DNA from: Larix kaempferi
Lineage: Eukaryota > Streptophyta > Pinopsida > Pinales > Pinaceae
Length of the DNA: 64,000 bases
Reading direction: 5' to 3'
NCBI GenBank assembly: GCA_027924585.1
Contig: BSBM01000321.1
Location: 1,873,001-1,937,000 of the forward strand
The translations under genes were made by a program, and so were the position numbers. This document shows, piece after piece, positions 46,434 through 59,331 of the stretch. The stretch's first letter is position 1; the number at the start of each line of letters is the position of its first letter. The notes beneath the pieces are model-generated. The model searched no databases, was not told the origin of the DNA, and saw only the letters and a list, made by a program, of their open reading frames with translations.

Positions 46434-47579
46434 AAAAAGGTGTAGTTCACGTTCCAAAATATTTTAGTTCTTACTTGTTACAATCTTTCTCAAATAATCA
46501 AGATGATTTGAATGAAAGTGACTCTCATGCACAAATATACAACTAACAAAAAAAAGGGTTAAACAGATACTTAAGAAAACTATTCAAAACATTGGGGCTG
46601 AGGATTGAAAGATCTAATCATTCTTATAATCTTACAACCTTTCTAAAAATGCTAGTAATAATCTATTACTAGCACCTACAACCCCCATTCTTATATTCAA
46701 AACCTAGTTCTATATAAAAATAAGAACATCTCAATAAATTGGAAGTCTTAATAGTTCATAATTGTTGGAACAACAAGCTATGCAGGTTTATTGCACCTTT
46801 GGATCTTCTAGAGATGCCAATCAATGCTTAATTATGAGAGTTGGCTGAGTGGTTGACTAAGGAACCGATTGGATGGTTGACTATGCATTTGATTAGTTGA
46901 CCAGTTAAAACAAAGCAGATGATTTGTGTGCAAAACAAAGAAAAAATTGAGGATTTTGTTATGCACCCTTGCAACCCATGTTGACCTTGTCTTCCTCACT
47001 TCAAGGGAGGTGGTAGCATCTTGGTGTTATATCATATGGCCTTATGGGTCAATCTAAACATGAAAATTGTGTAGTGTATTATGTATGGAATTCTTTTGGT
47101 TTCTTACACTGCTATATATATTAAGCTATGTTTGGTTATGCCCAAGTGTTGTAATGATGTCTTTAGACACCACCTCTCTATGAGAATACTAGCTCTTTTG
47201 TCTACCTAATCATTTGATTCTTCTATAAGGAATTAAAGCTAGTAATTTGCGATCTATGATGTCGTCTACAAGTCTTGTGTAGGTTTTCAATTGTATGCAC
47301 TCTCAATAAGTTGGATTTGTCTAGCAAAATGACTCAAGGTTTCAATATGTAGACAAAGATTTGTAGATCGGCATTATGAGTTACAAATAAGACCTTGTGG
47401 TTCTTAATGCTACAACTATGTAATTTGGGCACAAGTTATGAAAAATTTATTAAAGAGTAAAGCATTGTGGCAGTTTACAAAAACTATGGTTCTAAATTCA
47501 AAGGATGAGCAATAGAAGTTTTACATCAATACAGAAGAAGCACAAGGTTGCAAGAGTCATAACGACCTACATCTCTAAG

Positions 47580-49478
47580 GAGATTTATTTTCATACAAGA
47601 AGGATTGACTACGCAAATGTTGTCTGGAAGAAGCTAAAGAATCTACTGGATAAAACTAACGAAATTCAAGTTATGTAGATTGGGAAAGAGTTGATCTCTT
47701 TGGATCCTCCACCCTTTGAAAGAATTGAAGACTAATTGTCCCATGTGCAGGAACTTCAATTGAAATTTGCTGGAAGCAAAAAGGATTTTCCCAAGAAATA
47801 TTATCATCTCATAGAATTGACCTTGATGAATATAAAGACATCATATCATGTGTTATTTTTAATGTTTGTACTAGATGGACCTTCAGAAAAGAAGGTGGTA
47901 AGGATTAGCCCTTTGACTCTTTATGTGGTTTACTGATTGGGACACATGAAAAGAATATTGATGAAGGGAAATTTGAGGTTAAGCAACAAACACATTTGTT
48001 GAAAGGAAAAGGTCAATGGAATTATAGAGCAAGAGGTCAGCAATGTAGCTAGTAGAAAGAGCATGATTATATTGACTAGACCTTTAAGAAGAAGTATGGT
48101 GATCATACTTCGACTAAGAAAGGAAGAAATAAGAAGACATGTCTTTATGCGAGAAATTAGGACATATGAAGAAGGCTCATTGGTAGTAGATCCAAGACCT
48201 TGAGGAAAAAGTGAAATTTTTTGAAGATGTGTTGACTGGAAGATCAACTAACCTATATGAACTTAATAATATTAGGTAAATAACTATACTTTTTCAATTA
48301 GTAGTTTCTAGGCCTCATATGCTCATACTTCTCAAAGTGAATGGATAGTCAGATTTGGTTGCACCAATAATATGGTAAAAAATGTTTCTATCCTTTTTGT
48401 ATTAAAGAAAGCTATAGAAAAATAAATTTCTATAGAAAATGGTTATGTACTCAATTTTGCTAGTTGTGGACATATTGAATGTCAAAATGGTGTGATCACT
48501 GACGTGTATCATGTACCTAGCTTAAGTGACAATTTGTTGCATGTACCCCAACCAACTCACACTAGCAAGAAGGTAGAGATTTGGCTAGATCGGTTTGTTG
48601 TGAAGGATATGCACAGCAACTTTGTTGTTGTTTCCAAACATTCATTGCTATGAAGGAAAAACTATATAAGTTCTATGACATTACCAAGAAATTCCTAGGA
48701 CCAACTACATTAATAGCTCATATTGGAAACATTTAAATTTTCAAAGCTTGAACCTGGGAGTGAGGAACAACATGGTTAGTAGACTACATAAGGTTGTTCA
48801 CCTTGAGGGAATATTTGAAGAATGTATTCCTTGCAAGCATCTGTAGGTTGCTTTGAAACAAGGAAATCTTGGAGGCAAAAGGCACAACTTGAACTTGTCC
48901 ATAGTGAGATGTGTTCCCTTCAAAATCCATCACCAGTTGGTGCAAGGTATGTATTTACCTTCATTAATGACTTTTTAAGGTATATTTGGGTATATTTCTT
49001 GAAGAATAAGAGTCATGTCTTTGAAAAGTTCAATAAATTTAGGGCATTAGTCGAAAACAATGTGGTTGACTTGTGAAATGTTTAATATTAGAAAATAGAT
49101 GAGAATATGTAGGGAAGGATTTTGAAAAATACTTGTCATAGAATGGTATCCCTTGGAAAATATGTGTACCTTACACGCCTCAGCAAAATGACATTGATGA
49201 AAGAAAGAATCAAACTTCCGTGGAATTCCAAGTTCTTCTCTTCAAGCCAAAGGTCTAAGTTTTGGACAAAATTTATCTATTTCTCAAATTGTTTGTTAAA
49301 TCTAATTATGGCTGAAGTTTTATGGGAAATGACTCCAATTGAGAAATGGGGTGGAAGAAAATCCTCAGTTAAACATTTTAGAACTCTTGGATGCATATTG
49401 TGGGCTCATATTCAAGATGACAGCTGGAAGAAATTAGATGCAAAGAGCCATGCTTGTATCATGATGGGATACTCTTAA
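47580..49478 (+). pseudogene. Degenerate copia gag, protease and integrase region
   Basis: Gag motifs: KLKNLLDKTNEIQVM, then ELISLDPPPFERIED and LQLKFAGSKKDF. A zinc-knuckle relic KKTCLY follows near 48140. Integrase: LELVHSEMCSLQNPSPVGAR, YVFTFINDFLRYIWVYFLKN, and later KHFRTLGCILWAHI and HACIMMGYS. The first integrase aspartate position reads HSEM, and many stops lie between blocks. It is clearly dead, and older than the 5236-12146 element. Confidence 0.75.
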
Positions 49479-49666
49479 GTGTAAAAGGCATATAGGTTAT
49501 TTGGCCTTGTCAAATAGGAGGTTATATGTAGAAGAGGTGGTATATTTGATTAGAAGAGCTCATCTATTTGAATCTATTGAATTCCTCTTTTGGCTTATTG
49601 AGTAGCGATCCTTTATAAATTATATGGAATTTTGGATCAATAGACTACTTCACAGGACCATAAATT

Positions 49667-52600
49667 TGTAATGTCCTTTTTTTGAAATTTATTAAAATGG
49701 TGAAATTTTCAATTTTTCCACTAGTTCGACCCTTGACTAGTATTGGTTTCTTGATCTCCAAATGGCTCCAAATGCTCCCAACTTGTCACAAAAGGTATAT
49801 GGATGCTATTAGGACATTATTATGAGGTTCATGGATGCTTTAGAGTCTTCAAAAGGCTTTTGAAACTCTCCTTAGGATTCTGGCCAAGGTAGGGGATTTG
49901 ACTAGCAATTTCTCTTAACATGTATTGGTTTCTTGATCTCCAAATAGCTCCAAATGCTCCCAAATTGTTACAGAAGGTATATGGATGGTATTAGGACATG
50001 ATTATGAGGTTCATGGATGCTTAAGAGTCTTCAAAAGGATTTTGCAACTCTCCTTTGAATTCTGGCCAATGTAGGGAATTTGACTAGCAATTAGGGGTTC
50101 AATTCCCCATGGGGCAGATGTTGGAAATGGCTCTCTAAATGTTATTAGACCCTCTTGAATTTCTGAACAGAGGTAGGGGATATATAGGGGACATCAATAT
50201 AGTCTCATATGAATCACCTTTCAGTTTATTAAGTCTGCTACAACCCTCTTAAATCAGATACAAAAGACTAATTTCGACATAGGGGGGAAATGATAGTAAA
50301 TCTTCACAAATGGTTATGAAACCTAAGAATATTGCTCCAAATGCTTGTATAATGAATATGAAACTTCTTTGGCATATTAATGGCACTCCATACAACATTA
50401 ATACATCAGAAATTGACTGAACCATTCGAATTTGATACCACTTCAAGTGCAAATAACAAGGTTATTGGGGAAATGACACCATTTCTTCATAGTTTAACAT
50501 TTTTACATCAAATCTCTTTGATTTAGGACCTGGAAGTCTTCTAAGCAGTAGAAACATAGTATATATATCATATTGCAAAGATATGGGGCCTCAAGAGCTA
50601 TCCCAAAGAGTTCATCACCTCAACAAGTGTGCCTCTCCTCAAGGAGCAAGAATATGCCAAGAAATAGAAGAATGGTTGTAGAAGCAAGCTGAAAGAGATG
50701 TGATCATGAGATTCCCTGTAGCTTCAGCCTGTAACAAAAGACTCCATTGTAGCCCCAAATGAAAGGTCTGAATGGCCTCTCCAATTGCCAATTATGATGG
50801 GAATCTTTCACCCTCGAAATTGGTGCTAAGGCAAGTAGAGTGACACTCCACTAGCTCTCCTCTCCAAATGAAAAATGTAAAATGATAAAAAACCATCATC
50901 CTTCTTTGTTATTGTATTTTATAAACTTCTAAGGTCCTCCATGGGTCGAATTCCTTCCAAGAGCTTCATGCCAACTCAAGTTGGGAAAAGATTCCAATGT
51001 GTGCCACTTGTCCCTCCAAGTCTAGCCTCCTCCTCCTCCACCAAATTCGAATATGTGTCTCTTTGGCTTCCCTAACTCCCTTGAGCGCCCTCTTGGAGGA
51101 TATTTTAGCCCTGACATGTCATATATGTCATCTGTTAGCATTCAGGTCTGATTTGTGTCATAAGTGTCATAGCATCTTCATCATTGTTGTCATAGAGCTA
51201 GGGAATCTAGCCCAAGTGCCCCACTAGCTCCAAATTGCCTCTTCCTCTTCCATGGGAGTTACTCTTCCTCTATATTTCGACCTCATTGAGTCATGCCAAG
51301 TATTATTCCCTTCCAACTCCCCCAATTATAGTGGACTCCACCTTGGATTCGAATGGGTGAGAGTGGAATGCCATGTGGCATGGGGAATCTAGCTTTTGGG
51401 GGTCCCACACCACCAATCTGTCTTCATGACCAAGTGCCACCTTATTTTATTTTCATTATTATTTATTTGACCCATTTAATGTTAATTTGTAAGTCTAAGG
51501 TCACTTTGGGTCTTGTAGCTCCCTTATCCCAACTTTTAATGCTTTGTTCGACAGACAATCTACCAAGAGCGGACTCGAGGCCTGATCTCCCTAACTTAAC
51601 GTAAGTCTAGAACAAATAGGACAGAACATAGAATACTTTCCTAGATCTAATTAGAGATCGAGTAGATAGGTGCTTTACCTTTCAGATTGCGGATCCTTTT
51701 TCCTTGATGTTTGCTCCAAGCTTGATGGTCTTCAGATCTTAGCTGCAAAACCTGTCAAGACAACACAGAACAAAACAAGTAGTAAAATGCACCTAAACAA
51801 TAATAGATCTAAGTAAGTAGTTAAGAAGGAAAACTACACAAAACATCATCAATGCAATGAGATTTGATGGAAAGCATTTATATTACTGTATAATAAGGGA
51901 AAGTACATAGAAGGAAGTGGTTACAACCAATGACTTAACGTAGCAATCATTCTCCAACCAAGCCAATACCAAAACCTCCAAAGGGATGATGGATCTCTCA
52001 AGGGATGAGTAGAAATCTCTCCTAAGCTAATTTCACTAGCATATAGACACTATAGACCTCCTCCCTTTGGAATGGGAATGAACTTCACTTATATAGGACT
52101 AAGAGGATAGGATAGGTTGAGATATGGTAGGAGAGGGTTAGGGGATCTCACCCAAGTCCTAGGGAACCGAATGCCACCTCCCCTACAGGCTAGGGGATCC
52201 ACATCACTCAGCTTTGAGAATGGGCTCGAATATGCTCTTTTATACAAATAACTGACATCGTCACAGGTTGCATTAGGACAACCTGCGACATCGCAGGTTG
52301 CACAAGGGTAGACTGCGCCGACCTTGAAAAATAGGTCAGTTAAGCCCTCCAGTCATGGGAAACTTCAGGGATGTTTACACTGAGTCTCAGGGTAGCAAGA
52401 TTTAGGTGTAACATGCTTCCACCCCCAACCTAGGGAACTAGTAATTTTCCTCCATGACAGTTTATTTGGATGGGTATATTACAAACTTTGAATTGGGAAT
52501 TTCTCTTAATGTGACCCACCTTTTCCATTTGGATCTAATTCACATTATTACTAACTTGGACATCATTCTTAGCAATTATTTGACCCTTAACATCAATTTG

Positions 52601-52670
52601 ACAAACTATCATGAGTATGGCCAAGGGGCTTAGGCCATTGTGACCCAATGCAAAATTTTGGGACATGACA
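49667..52670 (-). mobile_element. Solo LTR (3,004 bp) inserted in the old copia element
   Basis: Flanked by a perfect target duplication AAATT (49662-49666 and 52671-52675). The ends are near inverted: TGTAATGTCC on the left and GGGACATGACA on the right, so read on the minus strand it starts TGTCATGTCCC and ends GGACATTACA. The minus orientation is preferred because the sequence after the TATA box (52088-52095, tatataag on the minus strand) reads like a transcribed leader. There is no primer site, internal region or second LTR. It arose by recombination between the two LTRs of a full element. Confidence 0.88.
49741..50096 (+). repeat. About 182-bp tandem duplication inside the solo LTR
   Basis: tattggtttcttgatctcca begins at 49741 and 49923; the second copy runs to about 50096. 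The copies are diverged at scattered positions. Confidence 0.88.
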
Positions 52671-52924
52671 AAATTGGTTATCTAACTTCATTTCCTTAAT
52701 TGGCATTCCATAGAAGAATCAGCCACAAGATTAATCAGGACCCCTATTTTTTCCAAAAATGGTTATATTGGTATAGCGACTGCTTCAACAAAGGGATTTT
52801 GTCTTCCCAAATGGGAATTAAAGACAATTGAATTTTCTAGAGCCAATGCAAGATATGCCAATGACTCAATAAAACTAGAAGTAAAAAACAATATGGTAAT
52901 GTTTATGATCTAATGGTATGTTGG

Positions 52925-53815
52925 CTAGAGGAATGTGATCTAGAGACATGCGTAGATGCACATGATTGACCTGAATGGGAGAATGCTATGGCTGATGAGT
53001 ATCATTCATTGACGAGGAATGTAACATGGGATTTAGTTCCTTAATTGAAAGAAAATAATGCAGTGAAATGTCAATGAGTCTACAAGACTAAATTAAGACC
53101 GTTATCATGGTTTCAAAGATGAACTTTGTTCAATTGATTCTTTCACTTACTTCTCACTTTGGATGGGAGATATATGAGATGGATGTTGAAAGTGTTTATC
53201 TACATGGTGATCTCATTAAAGATATTTATAGAGAGAAACCCCTAGATTTTGAAAAGGGTCGTATCCTTGTGTGCCATCTAAAGAAATCCTTTCATGGTTT
53301 GGATCAAGGTCCCAAAACATGGTATGAGAAAATTAATCATTTTTTCTTAAATCTTGGTTTCAATTATTGTTAATCAAATCACATTATTTATGTATTTCAT
53401 GTCAATTTTGAAACATTAATTGTTGCATTACATATGGATGACCTAATCATTACTGGAAGTAATGTTAATTTAATTTTGGGTTTGAAGAAATAGTTAGTAG
53501 ATACATTTGAGATAGCTAACCTTGGTTTCTTGCATTTCTTTCTGGGCATCCAAGTCTTAAAAATGGATGATGGTATGATTATTTCTCAACCAAAATATGT
53601 GTTGAATCTTTTACAAAACTTAATAACGGAAGACTATAAACTCCATGTTATACCTTATTAGCCATAAGTTAAGCGTGAGTGAAGGTAACCAAGGATTGTG
53701 ATTATCGAAAATTGATGCTACACTTTATCAACAAGTTGTTAGTAGCCTTATCTATTTGACTTGTAGTCAACCTAATATTTCCTTTATTGTTAGTGTGGTT
53801 TCTTGCTTTATGTAG
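52925..53815 (+). pseudogene. Degenerate copia reverse transcriptase
   Basis: Remnants include EWENAMADEYHSLTRNVTWD, HFGWEIYEMDVESVYLHGDL, VCHLKKSFHGLDQGPKTWYE, and the catalytic box reading LHMDDLIITGS instead of YVDD. NLGFLHFFLGIQVLKMDDGM follows, and the frame then decays. The last recognisable piece is LIYLTCSQPNISFIVSVV. Several stops interrupt the frame, and no RNase H follows. Confidence 0.85.
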
Positions 53816-56441
53816 TGTTAACGGGTCAAAATGACTTTGGCTAAAAACAAGGGTTACCCCTGGTGAAAATTCCCAATTAGACTTCACATCGTTTGGGATA
53901 TGGAACCCATCCGGATTCTCGCCCAGCATCCATTAATGATTTGGGGTTTACTAGTTACGGTTTGGTCCACCACTACAAGTATTCTAAAGTAATTAAAATG
54001 AAAAGAAACTAATCTATGATGCATAAATGCAAATGCAAGTGTGTGAACATGACTAATAGAAATCATGAAGTAAGTACATAATCAAACATGTTCTTGACAT
54101 AATTTCATGAATTAGTTCGCTAAAAACAAAGACAAGAATATTAGTAAATGGTTGCAAACCCAACATAGTACAACATTAAAACAATTATTTACAAGTCGAT
54201 GCTCACATTTTTATACAAACACTTCTAAGAAATAGAATTGGGAATGTTATAGCAAAACACATAAGAACATTCTATAGTGTGAGATACATTCTTAGAGCAA
54301 TCCCAATGGTTAGTAGATGCAATAGATTAGTCCACAACATATACACATGGTAATCAAAGCTCTCTAGAAAATTGATTGGCCAAAGATGGATTCTCCTCAT
54401 TAAAATTCCAGCAAAAGTACATGAAAAGTTAGAGAGCCCAAAGCCTCCCAAAGCAAAATCCCCAAAGAGAAAAGGCCCTTTTCCTTTGATCTCCTCTTGT
54501 TTAACAGTTTTCATCTCAAAAGTTGAATGGTTTCTTTGAGTAACCGTCAAATTGTTTCCTGTTACATAAACTTTCTTCATCTCCCCCCCACCTTTCCTAA
54601 GATGTCTTTCTTTTCCTAGGAAGAAATACTTCACTCGAATATAAATGAATGCACCCTTTAATTTTAAATGCAGTACCCTTTAGTAATTTCACTTAAATTA
54701 CTAAAGTGGAATATCCACGTTTTACATTTTTCCTTTAGAAATATTAAAGGGTGCAAGGAAACAATTATTAATATGAACATATGTATAATAATAACATTGG
54801 TCCCTACTTGGAGAAAAGTGATCATTTTGATTCTTCATGTGGGTTTATGGCCAACTAAGTTTTCTTGAACAACTTCAATGTTGGATGCTCCCAACTTTTG
54901 CATAAGTCTCCCAATTCTTCATATTTCTCATCATTACTAGTTTTCTCATTTCCTAAGGGCATTGGTTCCGTGCCTCATAGACCACCTTGCCAGGATGTAT
55001 AGTGTTTGTGGTTCCATCACTCAATCATTTATAATATTTCTAGATTCCAATGTCAAATATATTCTTTAGCACTTGGACATTAGCACAATATATATAAGTT
55101 GACCACATGTATAAAATTCAAATCATACTTTAGAATCTGCACTAAACCTGGACAATTTAATTGACGACTAAATAAGAGTTTTTCAAGTTTACTTCCCTAA
55201 GTCCAATGATCTTAGTTGCTTTGATAATATTTTCATAGACATGCTAGATGAAAATGTTGTGCTGCCAATTTTATAAGCCATCCCACAACACGAATTGGTC
55301 CTTTTTGTCCATTGACAATATATTGCTCTTTTGTTTTGAAATTTATGAACCTTTTAGTAGGTAATATGAGAAAATTTATAAAAACAAAATTGTAGATCTC
55401 GTCGATACCTTTCCAAGGGTATACATAATTAAAAATAAAGGTTGGAGTCAAAAGTTATGACCAAAATATTGAGGTCACATTTTGTAGTTTTAGTTAAAAA
55501 ATGTCATTTCAAGTGTGACATTTCAACCCAAAAATTACTTTTCAAGTGTGACATTTCAACCAAAAAATGAATTTTCAAGTGCAACATTTCCATATTTTGT
55601 GTCGCTGGTATAAATAAATATTTCTCTTTTGTGTCACATGTCAACAAACATTTTTCTTTTGTGTTGCATGTTGGAAAACATTTCTTTTTTTAGTTGCAAC
55701 ACAAACTCAATAATGGATGCAACATATCACACTTTAAATGGCTTTTGTAATGTGAAATTTTCTTTAAAAAATGGCTAAGTCCAAATCAAACTTTACTTGT
55801 CATAGTGTTAACTTTGCCGCTCTTTCCGAAAGATACATTGGGGAAATGCATCATTTAAGGTCTTCTAATGAAACCTTGTCTTATATTTGGCTTAGAAGAC
55901 CTACATTTTGTCCATATAATATCCAATCAAGTTGTCATCTTTTGTAGTGCATAGAGGATATACATAGCTTTCCTATTAGTGCCCTACCCTAACCCCGTTA
56001 CTTTAGGAGTTAGTCAAGTAATGTATATGACCATCTCTTTTGAATAAGGCCAAGTAGTTAATAATGAACAATCAATGTAAACATGGTCTCTCTATTAATT
56101 AAGGACCACTAGGAAGTTGGTACTTAATCATTATTTGACCATGCCAAGTAGTTAGGGATTTGGGATATTGGAAGCCTATCTAAAGAGCTAGAAGGCTATG
56201 GATTGTTTTGTCAAGAATTATTGTATATGAACTATGCTTAAGTGAAAGGTCTCCCGTCCTTAAGAGGCATGTGGACATTACTTCTAGATTTGATTCTCAT
56301 AATACAAGATCCATTTCCATTGCATTTCTCTTGCTTATTCACTTGCTCAATTATTCTACACTATAATATCGTATTTCTGGAAATGATTTGTCTTTCTTTA
56401 TCTTCTTGTTACTCTTAACTTGTAGGTTAAAGTACACCACA
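53816..56441. other. Unclassified sequence, possibly a long LTR
   Basis: It starts tgttaacggg directly after the broken RT and ends caccaca just before a primer-site-like sequence at 56444, so it may be or contain an LTR. A TATA-like ggtataaataaat lies at about 55609-55620. On the minus strand, 53823-53929 reads ENPDGFHIPNDVKSNWEFSP, which looks coding but is not recognised. No gene is supported. Confidence 0.35.
55505..55590 (+). repeat. Short tandem array, about 32-bp unit
   Basis: tttcaagtgtgacatttcaa occurs at about 55507 and 55540, with a third diverged unit (tttcaagtgcaacatttcc) at about 55573. Confidence 0.8.
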
Positions 56442-56443
56442 AG

Positions 56444-56455
56444 TGGTATCATAGC
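56444..56455 (+). other. Primer-binding-site-like sequence
   Basis: tggtatcatagc differs by one base from the initiator methionine tRNA site tggtatcagagc and follows a plausible LTR end (caccaca). The gypsy-type gag starts about 950 bases further on. Confidence 0.5.
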
Positions 56456-57401
56456 ACTTTCTTGAGCCAAAACACCTCCAATTTTTTGTATTTTTTTATG
56501 CTAGATATGTCTTATGGCGTCTTTAAATGCAGAGACCTATTGTTTAATGGGTAAAATTGTGGTTGGGGAATCATACACACATAATATAATTGGTACTTAG
56601 TCACTTTTGTTGAACATTGATGTAACCTCTATTGGTACCCATTTGAGTAGTACCACATCAAATAGCACCTACACATGGAATCTCAATTCCACTTACCCTC
56701 ATGTATATCGAAATTCTTATAGGCCACTTAAAACAAGTTGTAGATATTATGATCGACCATCTTGTTGCTATAATGGCGCTGAGCATAACACTCAGGCATA
56801 TTACTCTTGTGTACCTTGGTAGTCAGGTAGTACGGCTAAGGGAACGTTTGAGCCTCCTTAGTTAGATCCCTGAGAGATTGGGATGAGTATTGTTGTTGGA
56901 CCCCACACCTATATCTGAGAGATATAGAACCTGGCAATCCCTTGTCCTCAAGACCTTGGAAACCCTCATTTCTATAACTCGCTAGTGAAATTTCTACATC
57001 TTTCCATCCAAAAGGAATTTGGACATTCTATCACTATATTCAGTTGAGTAACCATATTCTTTGTGGCTAGCCAACGTAATTCATACGTCTTTGCATCCAA
57101 AAGGAATTTGGGAATTTTTCAATGCGGTAATATTCAATAGGGAGTAGTACTCCTCCCAGCCTAAAAATAAATAAAAATAAAAAAGCCTTGCATCATGTTG
57201 ATCATTTTGGTATATATATCTAACAACCCTTTTTGGGTAAACCAGTGACACCTTTGTTGGGGACCTATCTCAACATAATCCTTGCATTATGTTGATCATG
57301 TTGGTATATTTCTCTACCAACCCTTTTTGTGTCAACCCGACTCATCCATTTGGTTTTCTTACATTTGAGCTCCAATGGTACATACCGGTTAGTAAAAAAA
57401 C

Positions 57402-58524
57402 ATGGACGACATGACTACCTGGGTTCCACCTCAAGACACTAAAGAGTTGGAATCCATGATCATGGCATTGAATGATATCGTTGACCAATTTGTGCCATTG
57501 AGGCATTGCTTTGATCATATCCACATTGGTATGGCTAACCACCTACTAGTGATTGATGTTATCTCTCAACATGTTGGTTTTGCTCCAAAACAAGATGCTC
57601 CAACCAATGAAGCAGTTGGCACTACATAACATGGCGCTCACACTCTCTTTTCTGACACACAACATCACTCCTTTAAAGATAAAAATTCATGGCACCGCTT
57701 CCCAAAGATTGACATGTGCAAATTTGATGGCTCTGATCCATCAAATTGGGTTACCCAAATGGAACATTATTGTTCTCTCCATGGCATTAAGGATGATATC
57801 CTAAAGTTAAAAATTGGGGTCTTATATTTGGATTCAGAATGTTGGTAATGGTTACAATGGTACCATAAATATTATCACCACTATGCCCCTTGGAGCCAAT
57901 TCATGATGATCCTTCATGATTTTTTTTACTGTGACACTCACTACCTGGGTTGGTTGACCAACTTATGCTAGAGTGGCATAGTTATGGACTATATTACAAC
58001 CTTTGAGCAATTGGAAATCCGCATAGAGAGTCTCCCTGATTATTGTTTCCAGGAACACTTCATTAGTGTCCTCAAGGAGGCAATTCAAGCACATGCCATT
58101 GTGCAATGACCCTCCACTTGGTTGGAATCTTGTGATAGAGCTCAAGAAGATGAGATGGTGATCAATACCCAACCCAAATTTCATTCATTTCCCACTCGCA
58201 TAGTTTCTTCCCTGGCTACTACTTCTAGCAATTCCACCACACTGCCATTAAGAATCCATAAGTTAACCCTTGATGAAATGATCGAACATCAATGCTCAAA
58301 ACATTGCTATAATTGTGATGAAAAATATTTATGAGAACATAAATGCAAAGAACAAAATTATTCCAAATCGAGGCATCCCACATGATCCCATTGAGGACAA
58401 AACCATGGAGGCTACTAAAAAAGACGAAGTGGATGATACTATCCCACCCTTGGAAGATGCTCTTGATATGCCAATTCTTGAGGGGCAACCCCAAATTTCA
58501 CTCAATCCTCCAAAGCTAGAGTAG
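57402..58524 (+). pseudogene. Gypsy-type gag remnant, copy 1
   Basis: One frame from the ATG at 57402 carries MDDMTTWVPPQDTKELESMI, then FPKIDMCKFDGSDPSNWVTQ, MEHYCSLHGIKDD and GIVMDYITTFEQLEIRIESL. It ends with a gypsy zinc-finger relic CYNCDEKYL-x-EHKC near 58310-58345. In-frame stops at 57627, 57846-57848, 57969-57971, about 58108 and 58332-58334 break it without a frameshift. The order of motifs is that of Ty3/gypsy gag, which forms the particle shell. No protease or RT follows. Confidence 0.8.
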
Positions 58525-59331
58525 TCGTCTTGGTGGTTAGGCCTTAGGAGGTTATTAAAGCCTAAGTGTCATTGTATATTACCATGCTAGTCATCAATTT
58601 TGAGTCTTATGAACATGCACTAAGTGCCCCCTAGGTTTATTTTATTTTCCGTCAATAAAAAAATTTCCATAAAATGGGCAATTTTTTAATGTTTTTATTG
58701 TAAAAAGTCACAAAAGTGGTGTTATGAGGTGGAATTGGCCATGGGGGTGCTTGTTTTAAAACCTAGAGTACCCATTTAACCCTAAACCCACTTTTTAGAG
58801 AAAATCAATGATTATGTATCACTTAGATTGATTTGCTCTCGAAAATAGCCAAAAAGTTAAATAAATGGCCAAAAAGACCAAATAATGGGAAAATTAAAAT
58901 CCCATTGATTGACAATCAAATCCGAGTTAACCAGGAGCCAATCTCTTGATTGATTCATTGGTTGAGTTAACTCCCTCATGAAGGGGGCACATATTTCCAT
59001 GGAGAGGGCGCATTTCTTGATGTGGAAGCTTGGTAGTGGATGGATGATAAACCCAATAGAGAGGGTGCCTACCTCTTGAGAAGTGGCGCCCCTCTCGGAG
59101 TTAAAATCATTCTCAATCCCTTAGTTTACTCCTTGCTTACCCTAGTGTGCCCTCAATCAAAAGAAGCTCACTCTCTTTTGACAAATGTGCCCCCCTTCCT
59201 CTCTGTGGCTATTTAAGTATTGGTGTGGCTCTCATTTTCTCTTGGTGAGAGGACCGAAAGGCTGTTGAAGTATTGCTCTTCTATTTGTATTATCATTTGG
59301 AATAAAGAAGGCTTTGGAGGAAGATCTCTGG
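58525..59331 (+). other. Non-coding segment after the gag remnant
   Basis: It contains repeated G-rich cassettes (gagagggcgcattt, gagagggtgcctacc, agtggcgcccctc) near 59000-59095 and a TATA-like ctatttaagt at about 59209-59218. It may be the upstream part of an LTR. No gene is seen. Confidence 0.4.

Larger units (their letters stand above)
46763..53815 (+). mobile_element. Old, degenerate copia element split by a solo LTR
   Basis: Copia domains appear in order on the plus strand: gag (47580-48230), protease/GAG-pre remnants (48330-48840), integrase (48840-49480) and reverse transcriptase (52925-53815). All are broken by stops and shifts. A possible 5' LTR starts near 46763 (tgttggaacaac) with a TATA-like ctatatatatt near 47111. 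The element is interrupted at 49667-52670 by a solo LTR. It ends abruptly at 53815 in the RT region, where unrelated sequence starting tgttaacggg follows. Confidence 0.75.
56994..59331 (+). repeat. First copy of a ~4.65 kb-spaced segmental duplication
   Basis: Similarity to 61650-63983 begins at agtgaaatttctac and continues through the gag remnant and its downstream sequence into the following LTR-like repeat. The offset is 4,656 bp at the start and varies by a few bases because of small indels. Confidence 0.9.
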
